Origin: an uncultured Selenomonadaceae bacterium
GTDB lineage: Bacteria > Bacillota > Negativicutes > Selenomonadales > Selenomonadaceae
Assembly (NCBI GenBank): GCA_905236665.1
Contig: CAJONF010000089.1
Span: forward strand, 1 to 11,127
Direction: 5' to 3'
Length of the DNA: 11,127 bases
A model generated the notes under the pieces. The model was not told the origin of the DNA and made no database searches. It saw only the letters and a program-made list of their open reading frames with translations. Both the position numbers and the translations under genes were made by a program. This document shows positions 1 through 7,270 of the stretch, piece after piece. The stretch's first letter is position 1. Every line of letters starts with the position of its first letter.

Positions 1-87
1 ACTTCTTGTGTTTCGGGAGGATTATACGTCAGTTTAAATAAAATTACAAATAGCATTTAATGTTTTTAACGTTTTCTTTCACTATAT

Positions 88-124
88 AAAATCCCCTTCC
101 AATATTCGGAAGGGGAATTTTTTT
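88..124. terminator. Bidirectional intrinsic terminator after the YvyF-like gene
   Basis: An 8-bp perfect stem (93-100 CCCCTTCC with 108-115 GGAAGGGG) closes a 7-base loop. On the plus strand it is followed by a run of seven T (118-124). On the minus strand it is preceded by that run as A residues and followed by ATTTTATAT, so it can end the minus-strand gene stopping at 135 as well as any plus-strand transcript entering from the left. Bases 1-87 are A+T-rich and hold no gene I can support. Confidence 0.85.
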
Positions 125-134
125 ACAGAAAAAA

Positions 135-572
135 TTATCGTTCACGAGAATTGTCCATAGCGTCGTACATTGAATCGGAAAAAGTCTGAGCTTTTTTTTC
201 GGCAGCGCGGCGTTTAGAATTCATTGCGGCGGCGAATTTCTGAGCGTTGGCTTTTAATTTGTCGGCGCATTCTGTGCAATAGGCTCCACGCGTGATTAAT
301 TTTCCGCATCTGCCACAGGGATATTGCGCGTCTTTCAAGGCGGAATTTTCAAATTGCCCTTGCTGAACCATTCGCCAAACTAATTTCGCCGGTGCGCCCG
401 AACCCTCGATTAATTGATTAACCGTAATTCCTGGGTGGTCTCGTAAATAACTTTTAACCTTTTCTTCCAATTCCAAATCAGCCGCCCGACAATCCGGACA
501 AATTTTTTCCTTGCTCACTGGAATAAAAATCCTTTTACAGCGTGCACAATTTTTTATATTTAACTTATTCAT
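135..572 (-). CDS. yvyF: YvyF-like flagellar-operon zinc-ribbon protein
   Basis: A 145-residue protein resembling the YvyF family (flagellar operon protein) that in Bacillus and Clostridia lies beside flgM; its biochemical role is poorly known and it is thought to be regulatory. Visible parts: an N-terminal zinc ribbon with paired cysteines C9/C12 and C25/C28, a middle helix-turn-helix-like stretch (about 39-74, with HPGITVNQL), a second zinc ribbon with C86/C89 and C99/C102, and a charged helical tail rich in Lys, Arg and Ala. I chose the ATG at 572 rather than the in-frame ATG at 590, because the Shine-Dalgarno site GAGGTGG sits 5 bases before the 572 codon and lies inside the longer reading. 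No flagellar neighbours are visible: the gene stands alone, divergent from the acyltransferase, with a terminator just past its stop. The family call rests on motif layout and recall, so function is tentative. Confidence 0.75.
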   Translation of the reverse strand: MNKLNIKNCARCKRIFIPVSKEKICPDCRAADLELEEKVKSYLRDHPGITVNQLIEGSGAPAKLVWRMVQQGQFENSALKDAQYPCGRCGKLITRGAYCTECADKLKANAQKFAAAMNSKRRAAEKKAQTFSDSMYDAMDNSRER

Positions 573-718
573 GAGAACCACCTCAAACATTGGCGCAGAT
601 TAGCCGGATTTTAAAATTAATTTCGGCAAGCTCCGTGATAATTCCTGCCTTGTTAGTCTTTTTGCAGGAAATTAGCACCGTTAGCCGAAATATTTTTTAT
701 AAAGGACGGTGAATAAAA
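573..718. promoter_or_regulatory. Divergent intergenic region with an inverted repeat
   Basis: This gap separates the leftward yvyF-like gene from the rightward lpxL-mfd pair and should hold promoters for both. I find no convincing -35/-10 pair on either strand; GATAAT at 637-642 is the best isolated -10-like hexamer on the plus strand. It holds a perfect 7-bp inverted repeat, TTCCTGC (642-648) and GCAGGAA (664-670), separated by 15 bases, with no following T-run on the plus strand. TTAGCCG occurs twice as a direct repeat (600-606 and 681-687). These could be operator elements, but nothing here identifies a regulator. The strong ribosome site AAAGGACGGTGA (701-712) for the acyltransferase lies at the right end. 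Confidence 0.35.
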
Positions 719-742
719 ATCGAATACAAATTCCTAAAGTTT

Positions 743-1633
743 TTGAGTTGGCTAATTTGTCTGTTGCCGCTGAAGTTTTCTTTAAAATTCGGGCGTGCAT
801 TGGCTACTTTGTTTTGGTTTTTCTTGCCGGCGAAACGTAAAAATCTCGCCATAGAAAATATTATACGCTGTTTGAAAATTTCTCACGAAAAAGCAGAAGA
901 AATCGCCCGTGAAAGTACTATTCAGCTTGGCTCACTGTTTATTGAGGTTTTATCTTTTCCAAAACTAAAAAATTCTATGCAAAGTCATGTAAAAGTTATC
1001 GGGCTGGAATATTTGACAGATTATAAAAATTCTAACGAACGCGGCGCGGTTATCATGACGTGTCACAGCGATAATTGGGAACTTATGGGCGGTGCTTTTG
1101 CGCAAAACGGCATACCGCTTGTCGGCGTGGCAAAAAAACAAAAATCCGCCAACGCGGACAAATTTATTAATGAATGGCGAACTTTGATTGGTATGCATAT
1201 AACTTATCACAGCGGAGTTCGCGAAATGTACAAAATGTTGGACGAGGGGCACTTTATCGGGCTGATTATGGATCAAGATGTCGGACGCGATGACGGCGTT
1301 GTCGTGAAATTTTTTAATCGGGCGACGAATTTTGTTACCGGCGCGGCTTCTATGTCTCGATTTAGAAAAATTCCTATTTTTCCCGCGTTCATGCACAAAA
1401 ATTTTGATGGCACGCACGTTTTGGAAATTTTTCCACCGCTTTTTGTTCAAAAAACTACCGATAAACACGCAGATATTAAAAACATGACGCAGAAATTGGC
1501 AACTTTGATTGAAAATCACATCAGAAAATATCCGGACGAATGGTTTTGGCTACACGACCGCTGGAAATCCATGCGCGTTGAATTTGAGCCACAAGAAGTC
1601 GCAGAACTCGAAAAAAAACTTGATATTAACTAA
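743..1633 (+). CDS. lpxL: Lipid A late acyltransferase, LpxL/HtrB family
   Basis: Membrane-bound acyltransferase of the LpxL/LpxM (HtrB) family, which transfers an acyl chain from acyl-ACP to a lipid A precursor at the inner membrane. An N-terminal hydrophobic anchor covers about residues 3-30. The catalytic HX4E motif is HSDNWE at 108-113, after the strand GAVIMTC. The usual acidic DQD (177-179) is followed by the GVxVxFFxRxTxxxTG block (about 185-200). The length (296 aa from TTG) is normal for the family. The start is unsure: TTG at 743 is the first standard start codon in frame but has no Shine-Dalgarno site. The excellent site AAAGGACGGTGA (701-712) instead points to an in-frame ATC at 719, which would add EYKFLKFL, a typical family N-terminus. 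mfd follows after 24 bases, so co-transcription is likely. A lipid A enzyme in an otherwise Firmicutes-like region argues for Negativicutes. Confidence 0.88.
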   Translation: MSWLICLLPLKFSLKFGRALATLFWFFLPAKRKNLAIENIIRCLKISHEKAEEIARESTIQLGSLFIEVLSFPKLKNSMQSHVKVIGLEYLTDYKNSNERGAVIMTCHSDNWELMGGAFAQNGIPLVGVAKKQKSANADKFINEWRTLIGMHITYHSGVREMYKMLDEGHFIGLIMDQDVGRDDGVVVKFFNRATNFVTGAASMSRFRKIPIFPAFMHKNFDGTHVLEIFPPLFVQKTTDKHADIKNMTQKLATLIENHIRKYPDEWFWLHDRWKSMRVEFEPQEVAELEKKLDIN

Positions 1634-1657
1634 AATTTTAACAAGGAAAAGATATTT

Positions 1658-4600
1658 ATGCACAAAATTTTACAAGAAACTCTGCGCGACGAGATAATTT
1701 CCGAATCAATAAAGAAATTCTCGCGGCGCGGAGAATTTTTGATTTATGGCGTGGCTGGTGTACAAAAAATTTTGCCGGTTGCAGCGGCTTTTGCAAAAAA
1801 TCCCCGCCCGATGATAATTTTGGTCAGCGATAGAGAAAAAATCCCCGCTTGGCACGACGATTTAGCAGAATTTTTACCAAACGCGCAGATTTTTGAGTTA
1901 CCTGAACTGGATTTAATCGAAATAAACGCCTCAACCGTTGGAATTGAACGTCAAGCAAAGCGTTTAGAAATTTTAGCAAAACTTTTGCGCGGCGAAAAAA
2001 TTATTGTAATTTCTTCGACAATCGCGGCTGTAAAAAAAGATTTTTCACGAAAAGATTTCCTAAACTTTCAAATTCACGTGGAAAGCGGTCAAAATTTTTC
2101 ACAAGAAAATTTTTTGTCTAAGTTGATAAATTTCGGTTATGAACGCGCTGATGAAGTCGATTCTATCGGGAAATTCAGCGTTCACGGCGGAATTATCGAT
2201 ATTTTTCCTGTAAATGAGCAAAACCCGCGCCGAATTGAATTTTTTGGCGATGAAATCGATTCTATTCGCGAAATTGATTTTAATACTCTGCGTTCAAAGA
2301 AAAAAATTCCTGAAGTCACGATTTTTCCTATAAAAAATTTTAATAAGGGTAGCGAACCTTTTTTAACCTGCGCTGGCGAGAATTCAACGGTTATTTTTGA
2401 CGAACCCGCACGAATTTTTGAATCAATTCGCAATTTAACCGCTGAAAATCCCAATTTAAAGAAGAATATTTTTACTTTTGAACAGTTAGTTAAAAGTTCT
2501 CGCGGCGGAAGTTTAATTTATCTCGAATTGATGATGAAAAAAGTTCGTGCACTCGAACCAACAGAAAATTTCGGGATAACTGCCGCAAATGTCACCAGTT
2601 TTCAAGGTCAAACGCAATTTTTTATAGAAGAAATTACTCGTTTGCTAGAATTTGGACAGAAAATTTATATTTTATTCGCCAGTGAATCAAAATTGAGCGG
2701 AATTCAAAAACTTTTGGCGGAAAAAAATATTTCCGATATAAATTTTCAAATCGGCACGTTAAGCGACGGTTTTACACTTCCCAACGCGAAATTAACCGTT
2801 TTTACAGAGAAAAATATCTTCGGCGAACAAATTCAGCGTAAAAAAATTAGAAAATATCAAGATTCCGGCGAAAAAATCCGCCATTTCAGCGATATTCACC
2901 CCGGCGATTACGTCGTTCACGTCGATAACGGCATTGGCAAATATTTAGGCGTCGAAACTCTCGAATTTGACGGAGTTCACAAAGATTTTCTAGCAATTCA
3001 ATATGGTGGAACCGATAAATTATATATTCCGGTTGAACAAGTGCAACTTTTGCAGAAATATATTTCTGATGATGGCTCAATTCCTAAACTTTCACGGCTC
3101 GGCTCAGGCGATTGGGCGCGTACAAAGTCAAAAGCCGCCGCATCTGCCGAAGATATTGCAGAAAAATTGCTCGAACTCTATGCAAAACGCGAAAAATCTG
3201 ATGGTTTTGCCTTCGCGCAGGACGATTCTAGTCAAAAAGAATTTGAAGATGCCTTTCCTTATGAAGAAACGCCCGATCAAATTCGCGCAATCGAAGAAAT
3301 TAAGCAAGATATGGAACTTTCACGCCCCATGGACAGATTAATTTGTGGCGATGTCGGCTTTGGCAAAACGGAAATTGCAATTCGGGCGGCTTATAAAGCA
3401 GCTATGAACGGTAAACAATGCGCAGTTTTAGTTCCCACGACTGTTTTAGCTCAACAACATTTCCAAACTTTTTCTGAACGTTTTTCCGGATTTTTGCCAA
3501 CTGTTGACGTAATTTGCCGCTTTAGAACGCAAAAAGAACAAAAAATTACTCTGCAAAAGGTTCGCGCAGGTCAAATTGATGTTTTAATCGGCACGCACGC
3601 AATTTTATCTAGTAAAATTAAATTTAAAGACCTCGGATTATTGATTATCGACGAAGAACAGCGTTTTGGCGTTAAACAAAAGGAAAAAATCCGCGCAATT
3701 AGTGAAGGAATTGATATTTTAACGCTGTCAGCGACACCAATTCCGCGAACTTTGCATATGTCGCTAGTCGGAGCGCGTGATATGAGCTTGATTGAGACTG
3801 CGCCCGCCGAAAGATTCCCCGTGCAAAGTTATATTATCGAAGATGACGACGACATTATTTCCGAGGCGATAAAAAGAGAAATTAGGCGCGGCGGACAGGT
3901 TTATTTTGTTTATAATCGCATTGAAAATATTGATTTAATGCGTGAAAGACTGATAAAAATCGTTCCGGAAGCAAAAATTCAGACTGCTCACGGTCAATTA
4001 TCCGAAGATTTGCTAGAAAATGTGATGATGGACTTTTATGAAGGCGCATTTAACGTGCTTTTGTCCACTTCGATTATAGAAAGCGGGCTTGATGTTGCAA
4101 ATGCGAACACAATTATTGTTTATGACGCGGATAATTTCGGTTTAGCGCAACTTTATCAAATGCGCGGGCGCGTTGGTCGGTCAAGTCGCATGGCTTTTGC
4201 TTATTTTGTACACAAAAAGGACAAAGTTTTGACTGAAAATGCAGAAAAACGCCTTCAAGCGATGCGAGAATTTGCTCAATTAGGCGCGGGATTTAAAATT
4301 GCTATGAAAGATTTAGAAATTCGCGGTGCAGGAAATTTATTGGGCGCACAACAACACGGACATATTGCCGGCGTCGGATTTGAAATGTATTGCAGACTTT
4401 TGGAGGACGCAGTTAAAAAATTACAGAAAAAATCGCCAAAAACTATCGAAAAGCCGGATCCGATTATAAATTTGCCGGTCGAAGCGTTCATTAACAGCGA
4501 TTACATCTCAAATTCCGGCGAAAAGATAGAAATTTATCGGCGACTAACGATTTTGCGCGAAGATAAAGAAGTTAAAGATTTACGCGAGGAATTAATAGAT

Positions 4601-4891
4601 AGATTCGGAAAAATTACCGAGCCGGTCGAAAATCTTTTGCAAATTACGCGAATTAGAGTTGCCGCGAAGGATTTAGAGATAATTTCAATCAAAGAAAACG
4701 ATTTGCGTGTTGAAATTATCTTCAGCGATATGAAAAAAATTTCTGCAGGAGGTGTAATAGAAATTGCCAGGGAATTTCGCCATGATTTTAAACTTTTAGA
4801 AACTTCAAAGCGAATTTTTTTGACGTTTAAGACAAAAAAAAATATCCTTAACAAAATTTTCGACGTGCTGAAGAAATTAACACCGCAATAA
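1658..4891 (+). CDS. mfd: Transcription-repair coupling factor Mfd
   Basis: Superfamily 2 DNA translocase that recognises RNA polymerase stalled at a lesion, pushes it off the DNA and recruits UvrA. Domains in order: an N-terminal UvrB-like module (about 1-225, including GGIIDIFP), a linker and D3 region (about 226-405), the RNA-polymerase-interacting domain (about 409-468, PGDYVVHVDNGIGKYLG), the RecG-like motor (about 530-860), and the C-terminal TRCF domain (about 930-1065). Motor motifs are intact: Walker A GDVGFGKT (564-571), DEEQ (665-668), LSATPIPRTL, and RGRVGR (836-841). The 1077 residues are somewhat shorter than the roughly 1150 usual for Mfd, but no motor or interaction motif appears missing. 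ATG at 1658 follows AAGGAAA (1643-1649). The gene is probably transcribed with the acyltransferase just upstream, with which it has no known functional link, and ends at a strong terminator. Confidence 0.97.
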   Translation: MHKILQETLRDEIISESIKKFSRRGEFLIYGVAGVQKILPVAAAFAKNPRPMIILVSDREKIPAWHDDLAEFLPNAQIFELPELDLIEINASTVGIERQAKRLEILAKLLRGEKIIVISSTIAAVKKDFSRKDFLNFQIHVESGQNFSQENFLSKLINFGYERADEVDSIGKFSVHGGIIDIFPVNEQNPRRIEFFGDEIDSIREIDFNTLRSKKKIPEVTIFPIKNFNKGSEPFLTCAGENSTVIFDEPARIFESIRNLTAENPNLKKNIFTFEQLVKSSRGGSLIYLELMMKKVRALEPTENFGITAANVTSFQGQTQFFIEEITRLLEFGQKIYILFASESKLSGIQKLLAEKNISDINFQIGTLSDGFTLPNAKLTVFTEKNIFGEQIQRKKIRKYQDSGEKIRHFSDIHPGDYVVHVDNGIGKYLGVETLEFDGVHKDFLAIQYGGTDKLYIPVEQVQLLQKYISDDGSIPKLSRLGSGDWARTKSKAAASAEDIAEKLLELYAKREKSDGFAFAQDDSSQKEFEDAFPYEETPDQIRAIEEIKQDMELSRPMDRLICGDVGFGKTEIAIRAAYKAAMNGKQCAVLVPTTVLAQQHFQTFSERFSGFLPTVDVICRFRTQKEQKITLQKVRAGQIDVLIGTHAILSSKIKFKDLGLLIIDEEQRFGVKQKEKIRAISEGIDILTLSATPIPRTLHMSLVGARDMSLIETAPAERFPVQSYIIEDDDDIISEAIKREIRRGGQVYFVYNRIENIDLMRERLIKIVPEAKIQTAHGQLSEDLLENVMMDFYEGAFNVLLSTSIIESGLDVANANTIIVYDADNFGLAQLYQMRGRVGRSSRMAFAYFVHKKDKVLTENAEKRLQAMREFAQLGAGFKIAMKDLEIRGAGNLLGAQQHGHIAGVGFEMYCRLLEDAVKKLQKKSPKTIEKPDPIINLPVEAFINSDYISNSGEKIEIYRRLTILREDKEVKDLREELIDRFGKITEPVENLLQITRIRVAAKDLEIISIKENDLRVEIIFSDMKKISAGGVIEIAREFRHDFKLLETSKRIFLTFKTKKNILNKIFDVLKKLTPQ

Positions 4892-4930
4892 AAAAAAATC
4901 CCCCTGCGCGTTTGCAGAGGGAATTTTTTA
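4892..4930. terminator. Bidirectional terminator between convergent mfd and pilin-like genes
   Basis: The hairpin pairs 4899-4907 (TCCCCCTGC) with 4914-4922 (GCAGAGGGA), with one C-A mismatch and a 6-base loop. On the plus strand T4924-4929 follows, ending mfd transcription. On the minus strand the complement of the A-run 4891-4898 gives eight T after the stem, ending the long mreB-to-pilin operon. The pilin-like stop codon (4928-4930) overlaps the element. Confidence 0.88.
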
Positions 4931-5725
4931 TTTGCTGTAAGACCAGCCACCGGAATTAACCATCGTCGAAAAAAATTGTTCATAAGATTTATTAGAATTC
5001 GTTTCGACCTGCATGACGTTATTGGCGTCTGGGGAAAGGCGATAGTAAACAACATTTTTTCCGTCAGTATATCTAATCTGCACGGAATTGGAATTACCCA
5101 AGCGTTGAATAGCAATGGATTCTTCGCCGCGGGTGTAGCTGGACTGAAAATTATTTCTAGCCTGTGTCTTTTCCATTGTGGCTAAGAAATTTTCCCAATC
5201 CTTAGTACCGTCAGCGGCGTTCGTTGAGGCTAAATATCCGTCAATCATCGAGCTAAGGTCGCCGAAAAGATTCACTTCGGATTTTAAAGCTTTGTCGGCG
5301 GTATCGCTACCCATAACAGTTCCGTACATCGCTTGCACGCCGAGATTTATTTCTTGCCAGTTCAAAGTTTTATAATTTGTGCCAATATCTTCGTCTGTTA
5401 AGGTTTCGTAATCAAAAGAAGTATCTTCACCGGAAGATAAAGCATCACCGGCGGCGGCAATGTTATCGCTTGCCCCGGAAAAAGCTCCGCTGAAGCCGAA
5501 ACCGCCGCTGTTTACGGCAAAAATAAATATCGCGGCAACAAAACCGAGTAGTAGAGCATATTCAACAAGCCCTTGTCCTTTAGAATCAATGATGGGCGGT
5601 CGCCGGCGCAGAAAACGTAATGTTTTCTCAGTCGGTTGAAAGCTCTTTTCTTTGCTTACTTTCTTTTGGGCTTGCAAAAGAAAGCAAGTTAAATCAATGC
5701 GTAATGAAAATTTTTTAGTCATCAT
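4928..5725 (-). CDS. Large Flp-type (class III signal) prepilin-like protein
   Basis: A 265-residue protein whose N-terminal part matches the processing site of Flp/type IVb prepilins: a basic leader ends in SKG (48-50), followed by QGLVEYALLLG and a hydrophobic helix to about residue 71. Cleavage after G50 by a prepilin peptidase would leave Glu at +5 and Tyr at +6, the hallmark of Flp pilins, and a 215-residue mature protein. Flp pilins are usually only about 50-80 residues, so the roughly 190-residue polar C-terminal region is odd; it resembles no domain I know. It is rich in Ser, Asn, Asp and Gly, has one predicted-looking Tyr-rich strand (VVYYRL), and has no cysteine after the helix. The leader (50 aa) is also long and is encoded by a palindromic sequence. 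ATG at 5725 (or 5722) follows AGGTGAAAGGAA. It is the last gene of the operon, 6 bases after the permease stop. No tad/cpa assembly gene is in view. It may be a pseudopilin or surface protein rather than a fibre subunit. Confidence 0.7.
   Translation of the reverse strand: MMTKKFSLRIDLTCFLLQAQKKVSKEKSFQPTEKTLRFLRRRPPIIDSKGQGLVEYALLLGFVAAIFIFAVNSGGFGFSGAFSGASDNIAAAGDALSSGEDTSFDYETLTDEDIGTNYKTLNWQEINLGVQAMYGTVMGSDTADKALKSEVNLFGDLSSMIDGYLASTNAADGTKDWENFLATMEKTQARNNFQSSYTRGEESIAIQRLGNSNSVQIRYTDGKNVVYYRLSPDANNVMQVETNSNKSYEQFFSTMVNSGGWSYSK
5652..5687. repeat. Palindromic element inside the prepilin leader
   Basis: A perfect 10-bp inverted repeat, CTTTCTTTTG (5659-5668) and CAAAAGAAAG (5675-5684), with a 6-base spacer. 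It is extended outward by TTG (5652-5654) and CAA (5685-5687) if four bases bulge. It lies wholly inside the coding sequence and encodes the leader residues around LLQAQKKVSKEK. That peptide reads like a translated dispersed repeat rather than a signal peptide. I infer a short palindromic element fused in frame; only one copy is present in this window, so dispersal is unproven. Confidence 0.45.
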
Positions 5726-5731
5726 TTCCTT

Positions 5732-6391
5732 TCACCTAATTTTTTTGTCAGTCAAATGAAAAATACCATAAATAAAATAGGACAGTGCGAGATAAATAAT
5801 CATGCCGCCGGTAATTGTAATTATCGGTTGCATTGTTCTTGAAGCAATATTATTTATGACGCGTGTTAAATCGGTGATTGTGACATAACCGACGACGCTT
5901 GTCCACTGAATTAAATTTACGACGGTTGATTGATAGACGGGCTTAGCAATTCTGGCAAGTTGCGGCAGTGTAACAAGTTTAAACGCTTGAAATTCTGAAA
6001 ATCCGAGCGTCCGCGCCGCCTCAAGCTGTCCTTTATCCAATGCCATTAACGCCGAACGCAAAAGTTCCGCTACGTGCGCCGCCGTATGCATAGAAAAAGT
6101 TATAACCGCCACGAGCAAAGGATTAATTCCGGTGCGAGCAAATACGCCGTAAAATAAAAGCATGAGCAACATTAAAACCGGCGAGCCGCGGATAATCGAA
6201 ATATAAATCTGCGCGAAAATTTTTAACGGTTTGAACTTACTCATGCGAAAAAAACACATCAACGAGCCTAGCAATGTACCGAACAGGAGTGACAGCGCAG
6301 AAATTTGCACCGTTACCCACAATCCGTTTAAAATTGTCAGCCAGCCGCTGTCTTTTATAAAAATCTTGTAAATTAGTTCTGTGAATTCCAT
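5732..6391 (-). CDS. Amino-acid-type ABC transporter permease (HisM/GlnP family)
   Basis: Integral inner-membrane subunit of a polar-amino-acid (PAAT) type importer. The 219 residues follow the family closely: GLWVTVQIS near residue 23 opens the first helix, RGSPVL marks the second, and AAHVAELLRSALMAL leads into the EAA cytoplasmic loop KGQLEAARTLGFSEFQ that docks on the ATPase. The LPQ after the loop is also conserved, and a last membrane helix lies near 185-205. In the usual N-x-x-x-x-K-x-TS segment the Lys is replaced (NLIQWTSVV). ATG at 6391 lies 4 bases after the upstream lipoprotein stop with only a weak ribosome site, so translational coupling is likely. No ATP-binding subunit is encoded in the operon; an ATPase from elsewhere would be needed. 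The substrate is unknown, because the adjacent binding proteins lack the usual amino-acid contacts. Confidence 0.92.
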   Translation of the reverse strand: MEFTELIYKIFIKDSGWLTILNGLWVTVQISALSLLFGTLLGSLMCFFRMSKFKPLKIFAQIYISIIRGSPVLMLLMLLFYGVFARTGINPLLVAVITFSMHTAAHVAELLRSALMALDKGQLEAARTLGFSEFQAFKLVTLPQLARIAKPVYQSTVVNLIQWTSVVGYVTITDLTRVINNIASRTMQPIITITGGMIIYLALSYFIYGIFHLTDKKIR

Positions 6392-6395
6392 TGTC

Positions 6396-7253
6396 TTACT
6401 TTGTTTCTTCCGGTTTAAAAATCATGTGAACAATTTTATCTTTGTAATATGGTTCAGTCAAAGTGACGCCTTTGGGTTTATCGCTGTCTTGCGGAATAAT
6501 TTCGCTAACAGGAACAATCGCCCAGAAAATAACGTCGGCTTGTTTAGAAGTCAGAGCCGCGGCGCGTGCACCGCTGTCGATTTCCACAAGCTCAATATTT
6601 TTCAACATACGGTTGCCAATTTCAGCGAGCACGGCGGTATTAAAGCCTGCAGGTTTTCCGTCAGCACTTACATAGTCAAGCGGAGGTAAATCACCGGTCA
6701 CAGCGACTTTAATCGTCTGTGCGCTATTGAAATGCGGCAATTCTACAACGGGCGGTTCACTTTCAGCATTAATATCGATGATATATTCTTTCGTTAAACG
6801 GTCAAGCGTACCGTCAGCTTGCATTTCTTTAATAACCATGTTCAGCGAATCTTTTAATTCTGTATCGTCTTCGCGCAGAGCAAAGCAAAATGAATCAATA
6901 AATTCCAGCGAATGGTCTTTTAGAACTTGGAACTGCGGATCTTTAGCTATCATATAACGCGCCACGCTCCGATAAGTGCTAATCTCGTCGATTTGTTCGG
7001 ATTGGAGCGCGGCTTGCATTTGCGTTAACCTGTCAAAGAAAACCGGCGTATGCGAGGCAATCTTAACGTCCAAAGTTTCTTCAATCTTTTTCATGAAGAC
7101 ACTAAAATTTTCTTCACTGGCATTCAGGCGGGTTATCATGCCCAGCTTAATTTTCCCTGCGTCGTCATCAGCTTTTTTATCGCCGTCGCCACCGCCGCAA
7201 CCAGTCAATAAAACCAGTGAGCAAATCATCAATAAAGCAAAAATTTTTTTCAT
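6396..7253 (-). CDS. Permuted solute-binding-like lipoprotein, copy 3
   Basis: A 285-residue predicted lipoprotein: MKK, hydrophobic core, lipobox LLTGC with lipidated C19, then a Gly/Asp/Lys-rich tether. Residues about 36-160 match lobe II and the C-terminal helices of family-3 solute-binding proteins (VFFDRL, AALQSEQID at 81-89, hinge-like DSFCFALRE at 120-128, ADGTL at 146-150). After a Pro-rich linker, residues about 180-281 match the normal N-terminal lobe I (TGDLPPLDY, DGKPAGFNTA, DSGARAAALTS, LTEPYYKD). This order is reversed from the usual one. The Thr-x-x-Arg carboxylate clamp is absent. ATG 7253 is preferred over ATG 7259, because GAGGT sits 6 bases before it. The ribosome site overlaps the stop codon of copy 2. 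It lies directly before the permease, so it is the best candidate for its partner; the ligand is unknown. Confidence 0.85.
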   Translation of the reverse strand: MKKIFALLMICSLVLLTGCGGGDGDKKADDDAGKIKLGMITRLNASEENFSVFMKKIEETLDVKIASHTPVFFDRLTQMQAALQSEQIDEISTYRSVARYMIAKDPQFQVLKDHSLEFIDSFCFALREDDTELKDSLNMVIKEMQADGTLDRLTKEYIIDINAESEPPVVELPHFNSAQTIKVAVTGDLPPLDYVSADGKPAGFNTAVLAEIGNRMLKNIELVEIDSGARAAALTSKQADVIFWAIVPVSEIIPQDSDKPKGVTLTEPYYKDKIVHMIFKPEETK

Positions 7254-7270
7254 AAGCATACCTCATTCCT
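7192..7270. repeat. 79-base perfect direct repeat, copy A (copy B 8053-8131)
   Basis: Every base of 7192-7270 equals 8053-8131. Each copy covers, on the minus strand, the end of the preceding gene, its TGA stop, the shared ribosome site, the start codons and the signal-peptide and lipobox codons. The copies lie 861 bases apart, the length of one gene unit. Outside the repeat the genes differ strongly, also at synonymous sites in conserved protein blocks. This suggests that the signal region was copied recently by recombination or gene conversion. Confidence 0.93.

Noticed and set aside
965..1519. Long minus-strand open frame inside the acyltransferase gene
   Set aside because: It lies fully opposite a gene with clear family motifs, its product resembles nothing known, and it has no ribosome site that I can see.
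4534..5115. Minus-strand open frame spanning the 3' end of mfd and the terminator
   Set aside because: It crosses the bidirectional terminator and overlaps two supported genes; its composition is that of an antisense shadow.
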